Below are positions 18,035 through 26,113 of a DNA stretch of 64,000 nucleotides, one piece after another; positions within the stretch are counted from its first letter, which is position 1, and every line of letters starts with the position of its first letter. This DNA comes from Marinirhabdus sp050859505 (GTDB lineage Bacteria > Bacteroidota > Bacteroidia > Flavobacteriales > Flavobacteriaceae): contig NZ_CP193934.1 of the NCBI RefSeq assembly GCF_050859505.1, positions 1,860,001 through 1,924,000 on the forward strand, in the 5' to 3' direction. The notes under the pieces are model-generated. The model saw nothing but the letters and a program-made list of their open reading frames with translations. It did no database searches and was not told where the DNA came from. Both the position numbers and the translations under genes were made by a program.

Positions 18035-19360
18035 GTGTTTTTTCACGTAGGGATTGGCCTGCTTGCTACGGCTTATAGACCCGCTATGCTAATTTATTTT
18101 TTAGTAGTCGTAGTCTATTTTTTATATAGAATTTTTGTCCTTCCTAACAAACAAAGAGAAGTGCTTATTGCGGCTTCCTATATGGTAGGTGCAGAGGTGT
18201 TTTTTAGAATGACCAAAGCCTATTTTCTCTATGAAACGGGTAAGTATATGGTGATTCTTTTTCTATTGATAGGTATGTTTTACCAAGGATTTAAACGTAG
18301 TTCGCTCACCTATTTTATTTATTTTTTATTATTACTGCCAGGTGTTTATATTTCATTTCTAAATCAAGAATTAGATAACAGCTTTCGTCAAACAATTCTG
18401 TTCAATTTAAGCGGCCCACTTTGCCTTACTGCTGCGGCTATGTATTGTTATGGTAGATCATTAAAACTACAAGAGCTTTTTACTTGTTTAAATTTTATGA
18501 TATACCCACTTATTTCAATGACGCTTTATATTTACTTTTTCAATATTAACATTAGAGAGGTAATAACTGGTACTGCTTCAACATCCGAGACTTCAGGTGG
18601 TTACGGTCCCAATCAGGTTGCTACTGTTTTAGGACTTGGAACTTTTATTTTATTCAGTCGATTTTTAATACCATACAAAAATAAAATGGTTCATTTAGTG
18701 ATGATGTTTATGTTACTTGCCTTTGCACATAGAGCCATTATTACTTTTTCAAGGGGCGGTGTTTTTGTTGGAGCAATCATGGTGGTTGTATTCACCATTA
18801 TTTACTATCTTATTTCACGATTAAGAACCAAATTTGTAATAACTTCTAGAATTGTAGCTGTTGCAGGAGCTTGTCTTGCAATATGGACATTTTCTGTATT
18901 ACAAACAGGAGGGCTTATTGCCAACAGATATGCCAACAAAGATGCTTTAGGAAGAGAAAAGGAAGATGTAACTACTGGTAGGCTTGATTTAATAAGTGCA
19001 GATTTTGAAGCGTTTAGTAAATATCCAGTTTTTGGCTTAGGAGTTGGACGCTCTACAAAATTTTATGAAGAGGAACTAAATATTGAAATACCTAGCCATA
19101 ATGAAATATCACGAATGTTTTCAGAACATGGATTTTTTGGTATCTTAGCATTGCTGGTTTTAATACTAGCTCCATTAGCATCTAAATTCACAGGAAGAAA
19201 AAACATTTATTTTTATCCCTTCCTTATCTTTTGGCTATTAACCATTGCTCACTCCTCCATGCGCATAGCCGCTCCAGCCTTTATTTATGGATTATCTTTG
19301 TTAAATATTGATTATGGAAAAAAAGAAACTCCTGTACGTAGGGAACAAATTGAAACTTAA
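18035..19360 (+). CDS. O-antigen polymerase/ligase-like membrane protein (Wzy/WaaL type)
   Basis: 441 aa, hydrophobic throughout, with about 10-12 membrane segments. A large loop contains DALGREKEDVTTGRLDLIS and FGLGVGRSTKFYEE, then IPSHNEISRMFSEHGFFGIL. This R...G-x-G...SHNE(x)5-8EHGF pattern is the conserved periplasmic loop of Wzy_C/O-antigen-ligase proteins. Likely polymerises flipped repeat units. Start: GTG at 18035; the open frame continues upstream (TTKIANHPLFF) with no standard start codon, so the N-terminus is uncertain. It overlaps the next gene by 47 nt. Confidence 0.85.
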   Translation: MFFHVGIGLLATAYRPAMLIYFLVVVVYFLYRIFVLPNKQREVLIAASYMVGAEVFFRMTKAYFLYETGKYMVILFLLIGMFYQGFKRSSLTYFIYFLLLLPGVYISFLNQELDNSFRQTILFNLSGPLCLTAAAMYCYGRSLKLQELFTCLNFMIYPLISMTLYIYFFNINIREVITGTASTSETSGGYGPNQVATVLGLGTFILFSRFLIPYKNKMVHLVMMFMLLAFAHRAIITFSRGGVFVGAIMVVVFTIIYYLISRLRTKFVITSRIVAVAGACLAIWTFSVLQTGGLIANRYANKDALGREKEDVTTGRLDLISADFEAFSKYPVFGLGVGRSTKFYEEELNIEIPSHNEISRMFSEHGFFGILALLVLILAPLASKFTGRKNIYFYPFLIFWLLTIAHSSMRIAAPAFIYGLSLLNIDYGKKETPVRREQIET

Positions 19361-20333
19361 AGGCCATACGGCCACTGCTATTGATGTGCTCGCACCTAAA
19401 TTTGTGGAAGAGGGTTTTGAGGTTGTTTCAGTTTCCGACAAACAAATAAAAGCGCAACGTATGCTGGATATGCTACACACTGTTTGGAAGCATAGAAAAA
19501 CCACAAGCCTTGTTCTTATTGACACTTATAGTACCCTGAATTTTTACTATGCCTATACAATAGCAAAATTATGCCGACGCCTAAATATAGCCTATATCCC
19601 TATTTTACACGGCGGCAACCTCCCCACAAGACTCCAAAACAGCCCCAAAAAAAGTAAAGCCCTGTTTGAAGGGGCTAGCATAAATGTTGCGCCCTCTTTT
19701 TATTTGATGGAGGCGTTTAAGAAACAGGGATTTACGAACCTCTTGCATATTCCTAATACCCTAGAGATTGGCAACTATCCTTTCCTACTACGGAAAAACC
19801 TACGACCCAAACTGCTATGGGTGCGTTCTTTTGCAGAGATTTATAATCCGTTATTGGCGTTGGATGTTTTAGCCTTGTTGAGAAAAAATGGGTATGATGC
19901 TAGCCTTACCATGGTGGGGCACGCTAAAGACGGTAGTTTTGATGCCTGCAAAACACGTGCTGAAGCCCAAAACCTGCCCGTCACATTTACAGGAATGCTT
20001 ACCAAAGAAGCCTGGATTGCCTTAGCTATCCAACATGATATTTTTATAAATACAACCAATTTTGACAATACACCCGTGAGTGTCATGGAAGCGATGGCGT
20101 TGGGATTGCCTGTGGTTTCTACCAACGTTGGGGGATTGCCTTATTTAATTGAAAATGAAACCGATGGCTTATTGGTAGTTCCAGAAGATGCCGTCTCCTT
20201 TACTGCAGCCATTGAGCGCTTGTTGTCAAGCCCCCAAGAATCTGAAGCTATGGCACTTGCCGCACGGAAAAAAGTGGAGCAATTTGATTGGGAAGTGGTG
20301 AAACATCAATGGATTTCGCTTTTGTCGCAATAA
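19314..20333 (+). CDS. glycosyltransferase family 4
   Basis: About 339 aa from the ATG at 19314, inside the 3' end of the polymerase gene (47-nt overlap); a TTG at 19308 is the alternative. Donor site: DNTPVSVMEAMALGLPVVSTNVGGLPYLI. N-terminal KKLLYVGNKLKLKGHTATAID is the acceptor Rossmann start. The E-x7-E first acid is replaced by N/T-P here, a variant seen in other GT4s. Cytoplasmic; specificity unknown. Confidence 0.9.
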   Translation: MEKKKLLYVGNKLKLKGHTATAIDVLAPKFVEEGFEVVSVSDKQIKAQRMLDMLHTVWKHRKTTSLVLIDTYSTLNFYYAYTIAKLCRRLNIAYIPILHGGNLPTRLQNSPKKSKALFEGASINVAPSFYLMEAFKKQGFTNLLHIPNTLEIGNYPFLLRKNLRPKLLWVRSFAEIYNPLLALDVLALLRKNGYDASLTMVGHAKDGSFDACKTRAEAQNLPVTFTGMLTKEAWIALAIQHDIFINTTNFDNTPVSVMEAMALGLPVVSTNVGGLPYLIENETDGLLVVPEDAVSFTAAIERLLSSPQESEAMALAARKKVEQFDWEVVKHQWISLLSQ

Positions 20334-20372
20334 ATAAATACCTACTTTTAACCAACCAAATTAACCATCCTA

Positions 20373-21767
20373 ATGTCACAGAAATCGAATATTCATTTTG
20401 ATATTTCTGAACGTAAAATCCTTTTGCGTTTATTGGACATTGGCTGTGTGCTCGCATTGCTCTACGTGGTTGGGCTCGTGTTTAAATTCGATTATTTTAG
20501 AATTGATGCTACCCGCTGGGTTTGGTCTATTGTGTTGGCGTTATACCTAACTGTTTTTGCTACTATTTTTGAATTGTACAACCTGCAAAAAGCCGCCAAG
20601 TTTGAAACGGTAGTGCAAAACATCATCCTCACCTCTTCGGTAACAGTACTCTTTTACTTACTTACGCCATTTTATACGCCTTTGCTTCCCACAAACCGAA
20701 TGCAGATTGTCTATTTTTTCCTCTCTATAAATGTAGCTTTATTCCTCTGGCGGTATGCCTATATCACCCTTATTTCGGCACCCCGATTTTTTAAGAAGGT
20801 GTTATTACTTACAGATTCTGCATCGGTATTGCCAATTTTAGAGGCACTACAGAAATCGGATCCTAATTATAAGATTGTAGGTTTTGTAAATATGGACCGA
20901 GACAATGTTGCGCTAGAATTACCGGAAGATTTACTCCTTTTTTCTACTGAAGACCTTGCCACCATAGTAACCGAATTATCTATTTCTGAAATTGTGGTAG
21001 CCACTCCTCAAGCGCAAGGCATGACGGTAGAAGTAAACAGTCAGCTTCTCTCTTTACTGGAAAAGGGGGTTCCTATTCGTGAGTATACCCAGGTGTATGA
21101 AGAACTTACACATAGAATCCCTGTGCAGCATGTAGAACAGGATTTTTATAGGTATTTCCCTTTTAGCCGAAGTAATCAAAACAAATTGTACTTATTCTTT
21201 CATCGTATTTTAGATCTTTTATTCTCCTGTATTGGGCTGGTATTCGGACTAGCTATTTTTCCCTGTATTCTACTAGGGAACCTTATAGGAAATCGTGGGC
21301 CTGTATTTTATACACAAACCCGAGTGGGTAAAAACGGAACCCATTTTAAAATATATAAATTACGAAGTATGGTCACCAATGCCGAAAAAGACGGCGCCCA
21401 GTTTGCTTCAAAGAAAGATGCCCGGGTGACAAAATTTGGCCGATTTTTACGTCGGTCTCGTTTTGATGAAATTCCGCAGTTTATTAATGTGATAAAAGGC
21501 GATATGAGTGTGATAGGTCCACGCCCTGAAAGGCCTATTTTTATTAAGGAACTTTCAAAAAAAATACCCTTTTATGAAGTCCGCCATCTGGTTAAACCCG
21601 GGGTTACCGGTTGGGCACAAGTAAATGCAAAATACGGAATGACCCAGGAAGATGCTCTGGAAAAACTGCAATACGATCTCTATTATATTAAAAGAAGGAG
21701 CTTTTTTCTGGATATAAGTATTGTGATAAAGACCCTGAGTACTATAATCTTTTTTAGAGGACAGTGA
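20373..21767 (+). CDS. polyprenyl-phosphate hexose-1-phosphate transferase (WbaP/WcaJ type)
   Basis: 464 aa. Four N-terminal membrane helices (about 20-130), a cytoplasmic Rossmann-like region (about 140-260), a fifth helix (about 275-300) and a C-terminal bac_transf catalytic domain. The latter has KIYKLRSMVTNAEKDG, FGRFLRRSRFDEIPQFINV, KGDMSVIGPRPERP and VKPGVTGWAQVNAKYG. This is the initiating enzyme that loads the first sugar phosphate onto undecaprenyl phosphate. It is the last gene of the polysaccharide cluster, which suggests the full set for a Wzx/Wzy-like glycan lies in and to the left of this window, although no flippase is seen here. Confidence 0.95.
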   Translation: MSQKSNIHFDISERKILLRLLDIGCVLALLYVVGLVFKFDYFRIDATRWVWSIVLALYLTVFATIFELYNLQKAAKFETVVQNIILTSSVTVLFYLLTPFYTPLLPTNRMQIVYFFLSINVALFLWRYAYITLISAPRFFKKVLLLTDSASVLPILEALQKSDPNYKIVGFVNMDRDNVALELPEDLLLFSTEDLATIVTELSISEIVVATPQAQGMTVEVNSQLLSLLEKGVPIREYTQVYEELTHRIPVQHVEQDFYRYFPFSRSNQNKLYLFFHRILDLLFSCIGLVFGLAIFPCILLGNLIGNRGPVFYTQTRVGKNGTHFKIYKLRSMVTNAEKDGAQFASKKDARVTKFGRFLRRSRFDEIPQFINVIKGDMSVIGPRPERPIFIKELSKKIPFYEVRHLVKPGVTGWAQVNAKYGMTQEDALEKLQYDLYYIKRRSFFLDISIVIKTLSTIIFFRGQ

Positions 21768-21771
21768 TTTA

Positions 21772-22101
21772 GGGAATTAGTGAAATAGGGAATTAGTGAA
21801 ATAGGGAAGTAGTGAATTAGTGAAATAGGAAATTTGGGAATTAGTAGGCAGTTGCAGCTTGTAGTAAGCACTTTAAATTTTTAGCTCACTAATCGCAATG
21901 GCTCCTTTTAGGGAAAGAGGGTGAGCGTTGGGCGGTTTTACGAATTAGGGGATTAGTGAAATAGTGAAATAGGGAAGTAGGGAAGTAGTGAATTAGTAGG
22001 TAGTTTCAGCTTGTAGTAAGCTACTTTAAGTTTTTAACTCACTAAGCGCAATGGCTCCCTTTAGGGAAAGAGGGTGAGCGTTGGGAGGTGTTACGAATTA
22101 T
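21772..22101 (+). repeat. two tandem copies of a composite repeat (octamer array + ~100-bp unit)
   Basis: Occupies most of the 471-bp gap between the sugar transferase and the DUF4105 gene. Copy 1 (about 21772-21946) and copy 2 (about 21947-22101) each begin with 8-bp units of the kind GGGAATTA/GTGAAATA (about nine and seven units). A shared block follows, from TAGGCAGTTGCAGCTTGTAG through ATGGCTCC and GAAAGAGGGTGAGCGTTGGG. A third, fragmentary TAGGCAGTTGCAG occurs near 22152. I see no credible ORF or RNA gene in this stretch. Confidence 0.85.
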
Positions 22102-22238
22102 TTAAAGTAGAAATTAGAATAAGGAAATTAGACTAAATGGCAAGGCTTTAATAGGCAGTTGCAGTGGCAATCTTTTAAGTTTAATCAATTTCCCACCGCA
22201 AAACTCTCTAGAACGAGGGTAGGGATGTCCTAATTGTG

Positions 22239-23411
22239 TCACTTCAACGCCTTCAGCAAATACAAATACCGTACAGCTAGTGCAATAAATAAAGGAATAA
22301 ACCCATAGGCGAATTCTTGTACGCCAGTGAACCAATGTATGGTTATTAAAACGAGTAAGAGTAGCAGGAAAATAACATACCTACGTACCCATAGTTTGGG
22401 TTTTTTCTTTCCAATGGCAAAAGCAATCAATATCGAAAAAGGAAATGCCCAAAGCAAATTGTAGTTGTTAACCGTTGCACTATGGTCTGTGGCAAACCAC
22501 AATAAGCAAAGAAAAACACCAATACTACCCGTACTAGCAAAGATCGCTACATCTAAGCCTCTACTACGTTTGTTGCGTTTACGATCCTTAATTGTAATGC
22601 CTATTATAAGAAGTCCTAACAGTAAGAACACAAAAAGGGGCGATGTTATGAAATTGGGTGCCTGTGCTTTTCTGGAGCTTTCAAATAGCGTTTTGGTATT
22701 TTTTACCAGCGGTATGCGCTCGCCATTTGTAATGGTGGCGGTAGCAGCTGCATCAAATACATAGTCTGGCAAAAACTGATATTGCCACGAATCTGCTTTT
22801 ACATCGGTTACGGCACCAATGGCGGCGTCCATTCCTAAACTTCCCCAAGTGTTCCAATGTACATTTTGCTGAATGAGATCTCTAAACGATTTATTTTCAG
22901 CAATAAAATCGTCTGTGTACTGAAGATTGCTTCCTAAAACAGAAACCAAAACATCCCTAATTCTGGTAGCGCAATTGTCGTAGAAAAAATCATATTTGTA
23001 ATATTTGTTTTCAGGCTTCAGGTTGTTATTTAAAAAGGTGAAAACGGCTTGTTTTTCGGTATACGAGAGGTTAAGTGTTTGTTGTTGTATCCAACGGTTC
23101 TGTTCTATATAACTCTCTAAAAAGGCTTGTGCTTGTACTCCTTCTAGTTTATAAAGAAGTTTCCCTTGGGCAAATTTTAAATAAAAGTTAGGCGTATCCC
23201 AGTCGTACACACCATAGTTATAGATAGCTTCTATGCCTCTTTCCGGGTCTTGTATGTAAAAAGCACTGTGGCCAAATTTATCATATAAATTATCTCCTGG
23301 GCCAATGGTAAGGATGCTTACTTCGGCACTTGGTGATAGGGGAATGTATTGAGCTACTGCTGTAAAATTCAGTACAAAGAAGAAAGAAAGAAGGGCTATT
23401 TTCTGAAGCAA
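22239..23411 (-). CDS. DUF4105 domain protein (exported, C-terminal membrane segments)
   Basis: 390 aa. A signal peptide (MLQKIALLSFFFVLNFTAVAQ) precedes a DUF4105 domain with ILTIGPGDNLYDKFGHSAFY and YDFFYDNCATRIRDVL, the conserved His, Asn-Cys and Arg patterns of this family. The C-terminal ~130 residues hold four membrane helices. DUF4105 is related to papain-fold/Lnb-type periplasmic domains, so a thiol amidase-like role with Cys is possible but unproven. It lies 67 nt downstream of the PorV-like gene on the same strand. Confidence 0.85.
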   Translation of the reverse strand: MLQKIALLSFFFVLNFTAVAQYIPLSPSAEVSILTIGPGDNLYDKFGHSAFYIQDPERGIEAIYNYGVYDWDTPNFYLKFAQGKLLYKLEGVQAQAFLESYIEQNRWIQQQTLNLSYTEKQAVFTFLNNNLKPENKYYKYDFFYDNCATRIRDVLVSVLGSNLQYTDDFIAENKSFRDLIQQNVHWNTWGSLGMDAAIGAVTDVKADSWQYQFLPDYVFDAAATATITNGERIPLVKNTKTLFESSRKAQAPNFITSPLFVFLLLGLLIIGITIKDRKRNKRSRGLDVAIFASTGSIGVFLCLLWFATDHSATVNNYNLLWAFPFSILIAFAIGKKKPKLWVRRYVIFLLLLLVLITIHWFTGVQEFAYGFIPLFIALAVRYLYLLKALK

Positions 23412-23477
23412 GACGTGTTAATTTTAAGAGTGCAAAATACTAAATCTTATACCTTTTCAGCTGAAAAGTAGTCGCTT

Positions 23478-24572
23478 TTACCTAAATATACTCCAATCCA
23501 ATTTTATGGAGAATACGTTGGAGTAGAGGGCAGCACTTTGGTCACCAATATCGGTTAGAGCGTAATCTATCTGGATGCCTTTGTATTTAAAACCAACACC
23601 TATGTTGGGCTGAAAACCAACCGATTCACTACCGTCCAATTGCTGAATGTTCTGGAAGTTACCCATCCCGGCACGTACAAAAATCATATCGATGTATTTA
23701 AACTGTAAACCCAAGGCAGGATCTACACTTGCAAAAGAGGTGGATATAATATCGTTCGTTTCAGCAAAACGGAAATTGAGGTCTACTTCGGCCAGCAATT
23801 CAAAATCGTAATGAAAAACAAATTTTCTAGCAGCTCCCAATTGTAATTTTGGAATCGTAATCTCAGTAGTTTCCGGAAGTTCTTGATTTTGTCCTTCCAC
23901 GGCACCAGAAATAGTTGCAAATTGTTCTTCGTCTATAGCCCAGGCGTTAAACGTAGTGGTAATATCGCGTGCCATGACACCGAAGTTCCAGTTTTCACTA
24001 TTAAATTGTATTCCTACATCCATACCAAAACCCCACGAAGAGGCAAAGTCTCCTATTATTCTTCGAATTACTTTGGCATTTACACCAATATTTAATCCGT
24101 CTAAGGGCAATTCCCGGGCGTAAGAAAAAGTAACGCCATAATCTGCTGTAGAAAATAAACTAATACGGTTGTAATCTATATTACCCTGCTCGTCTATAAG
24201 TTGCGTAGTGTTTAAAATATCGTCCACACCAAATCGTATAATAGAGAGTGCCACAACACTCTGGTTGTCTAACGGCATTGCAAATCCTGCATAATCATAA
24301 TTGGCTATGTTTGCAAAATAAGAGGCGTGCATAAGAGAGAGCTGCTTATCTTCCAGGCCTACCAATCCTGCTGGATTCCAATACCCGCTGTTTACATCGT
24401 TTGTGGAAGCTACTACAGCATTGGACATGCCAAAAGCAGCTGCATCTACGCCAATATTCATAAACTCGTTAGAATATTTTCTAACCGTTTGCGAAGTAGC
24501 CATACAGGTGGTGAGTACTAAAAAGAAAAAAAAGTGCTGTCTCAAGCTGTTAATTTTGGGCAAATATCTCAT
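23478..24572 (-). CDS. PorV/PorQ family outer-membrane beta-barrel protein (T9SS-associated type)
   Basis: 364 aa. A signal sequence ends near residue 28, followed by NEFMNIGVDAAAFGMSNAVV and NSGYWNPAGLVG, the N-terminal signature of the UPF0164/PorV/PorQ barrel family. Alternating amphipathic strands run to the C-terminal IKLDWSIFR, which ends in an aromatic/basic residue. PorV shuttles type IX cargo to the attachment complex; paralogues such as PorV2-like proteins are common, and I cannot tell which one this is. Divergent from pssA. Confidence 0.8.
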   Translation of the reverse strand: MRYLPKINSLRQHFFFFLVLTTCMATSQTVRKYSNEFMNIGVDAAAFGMSNAVVASTNDVNSGYWNPAGLVGLEDKQLSLMHASYFANIANYDYAGFAMPLDNQSVVALSIIRFGVDDILNTTQLIDEQGNIDYNRISLFSTADYGVTFSYARELPLDGLNIGVNAKVIRRIIGDFASSWGFGMDVGIQFNSENWNFGVMARDITTTFNAWAIDEEQFATISGAVEGQNQELPETTEITIPKLQLGAARKFVFHYDFELLAEVDLNFRFAETNDIISTSFASVDPALGLQFKYIDMIFVRAGMGNFQNIQQLDGSESVGFQPNIGVGFKYKGIQIDYALTDIGDQSAALYSNVFSIKLDWSIFR

Positions 24573-24705
24573 TATTTTACAGAATACTAAACTATTATTT
24601 CGGTTAGATATTGTGCGGTATGGGGCTTAGACGAAAATAGTTTCTTATTTTTACACCTACTTTGTAAAATGCTTTAAAAGTTGTGCGCCGCGGCGGACCA
24701 TACAT

Positions 24706-25440
24706 ATGCTGAAACAGATTCCCAACCTTATCACCTCCCTCAATTTATTATGTGGCTGTGTAGCCATTTTTTTTGCTATTTCCGGTGACCTGGTGACGGC
24801 GTCTTACTTTGTGTTTACAGGGATCTTTTTCGATTTTTTTGATGGGCTTGCAGCTAGGATGTTGAACGCTCATAGTGATGTGGGTTTACAACTGGATTCT
24901 CTGGCAGATATGGTAACCAGTGGCGTAGCCCCAGCAGTAGTTATGGTGCAATTGCTTTCTGAAAGCATTTTAGGCGCCCCCATTTCTATTACCGATAATT
25001 TTTCTTCGGAAGGATGGAATGCTGGCTGGAATCAATATGTTCCTTTTATTGGATTGCTCATTGCAGTAGGATCTGCCTACCGATTGGCAAAATTTAATGT
25101 AGATACCCGCCAGACCACTAGTTTTATTGGATTGCCAACACCAGCAAATACCTTACTCATTCTTAGTTTGCCATTAATACTGGCTTTTCAGCCTTCGGCA
25201 TTGACGGAGACTATTATTTTAAATCCCTGGTTTTTAATTGGCATCACCCTTCTTGGTTGTATTTTGATGAATGCCGAATTACCGCTGTTCGCGCTAAAAT
25301 TTAAGACGTGGGATGTGAGCTCTAATGTGCTGCGCTATGTGTTTTTGCTTATTTGTTTAATCGCTATAGTGTTGCTTCAGTTTATTGCGATTCCTGTGAT
25401 ACTGCTGGTGTATGTTTTAATGTCCTTAATCTGGAAGTGA
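24706..25440 (+). CDS. pssA: CDP-diacylglycerol--serine O-phosphatidyltransferase
   Basis: 244 aa integral membrane enzyme. It contains the CDP-alcohol phosphatidyltransferase signature D-G-x2-A-R-x8-G-x3-D-x3-D, seen as FFDGLAARMLNAHSDVGLQL followed by DSLAD at about residues 43-68. NLITSLNLLCGCVAIFFAI at the N-terminus and RLAKFNVDTRQ downstream are typical of bacterial PssA. It makes phosphatidylserine, the precursor of phosphatidylethanolamine, in the inner membrane. The next gene follows after 13 nt. Confidence 0.93.
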   Translation: MLKQIPNLITSLNLLCGCVAIFFAISGDLVTASYFVFTGIFFDFFDGLAARMLNAHSDVGLQLDSLADMVTSGVAPAVVMVQLLSESILGAPISITDNFSSEGWNAGWNQYVPFIGLLIAVGSAYRLAKFNVDTRQTTSFIGLPTPANTLLILSLPLILAFQPSALTETIILNPWFLIGITLLGCILMNAELPLFALKFKTWDVSSNVLRYVFLLICLIAIVLLQFIAIPVILLVYVLMSLIWK

Positions 25441-25453
25441 TTACATTAAGACC

Positions 25454-26113
25454 ATGTTCCATCATACCCACCCATATCCTCCTTTTATTCCAGAAGGAGC
25501 CACCAAGCTTATTGTAGGTACGTTGCCGCCCCCCAGATTCACTACCGGTGAGCTGAAAGAGAATGATGTGAATTTTTGTTACGGAAGTCGCGATGGATAC
25601 CTGTGGCCTATCCTGGATAGCATTTTCAAGATCAATTTAAACTATAAGACCACGCAAGCTGCCATCCAACAACGTAAAGACTTTTTAAAAGCAAAGCGAA
25701 TTGGTATTTGCGATATAGTCGCTTCTGCAAAACGTGAAAAAGTGGATGCCAGCGATCTGGGGATGCAAGACGTTGAATTGCGTGATTTGGTTTCAGTACT
25801 AGAAAATAATCCTTCCGTAACTACCTTGCTTTTTACAGGCGGAAACAGTAAAAACGGGCCTGAGTATTTTTTCCGAAGACATTTAAAAACATACCAGCTC
25901 TCTCTTGATGTCGTTTCGGCTATAGTGCCTCGCATCCATACCTTTCAACTTCCAAAAAGCAATCGAAGTATCCGCACTATCTCATTAACGGCTCCAAGCG
26001 GTGCCGCAAACAGGGCAGTGGGGAGTATTTCCTTATACAAAGCTCTCAAAAAGAAAGACCCTAACTTCACTACTATTGATTTTAGGGTCTTGCAATATCA
26101 GGAATTCTTCTAA
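25454..26113 (+). CDS. uracil-DNA glycosylase superfamily protein
   Basis: 219 aa. KLIVGTLPPPRF (18-29) corresponds to the motif-1 strand of the UDG fold; KRIGICDIVASAKREKVDAS and LTAPSGAANRAVGS (SPS/SPS-like motif 2 region) support the family. The canonical catalytic Asp/Asn of family 1-5 enzymes is not obvious, so activity on uracil is unproven. Its stop codon is directly adjacent to the end of the convergent FG-GAP gene, with no intergenic space. A 10-bp perfect hairpin lies inside its 3' end (26055-26091). Confidence 0.75.
   Translation: MFHHTHPYPPFIPEGATKLIVGTLPPPRFTTGELKENDVNFCYGSRDGYLWPILDSIFKINLNYKTTQAAIQQRKDFLKAKRIGICDIVASAKREKVDASDLGMQDVELRDLVSVLENNPSVTTLLFTGGNSKNGPEYFFRRHLKTYQLSLDVVSAIVPRIHTFQLPKSNRSIRTISLTAPSGAANRAVGSISLYKALKKKDPNFTTIDFRVLQYQEFF
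26055..26091. other. strong hairpin inside the 3' coding end, at a zero-gap convergent junction
   Basis: AAGACCCTAA pairs with TTAGGGTCTT across a 17-nt loop. No T-run follows on either strand, so it is not a standard intrinsic terminator, but no other candidate separates the convergent transcripts that meet at 26113/26114. Confidence 0.5.
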
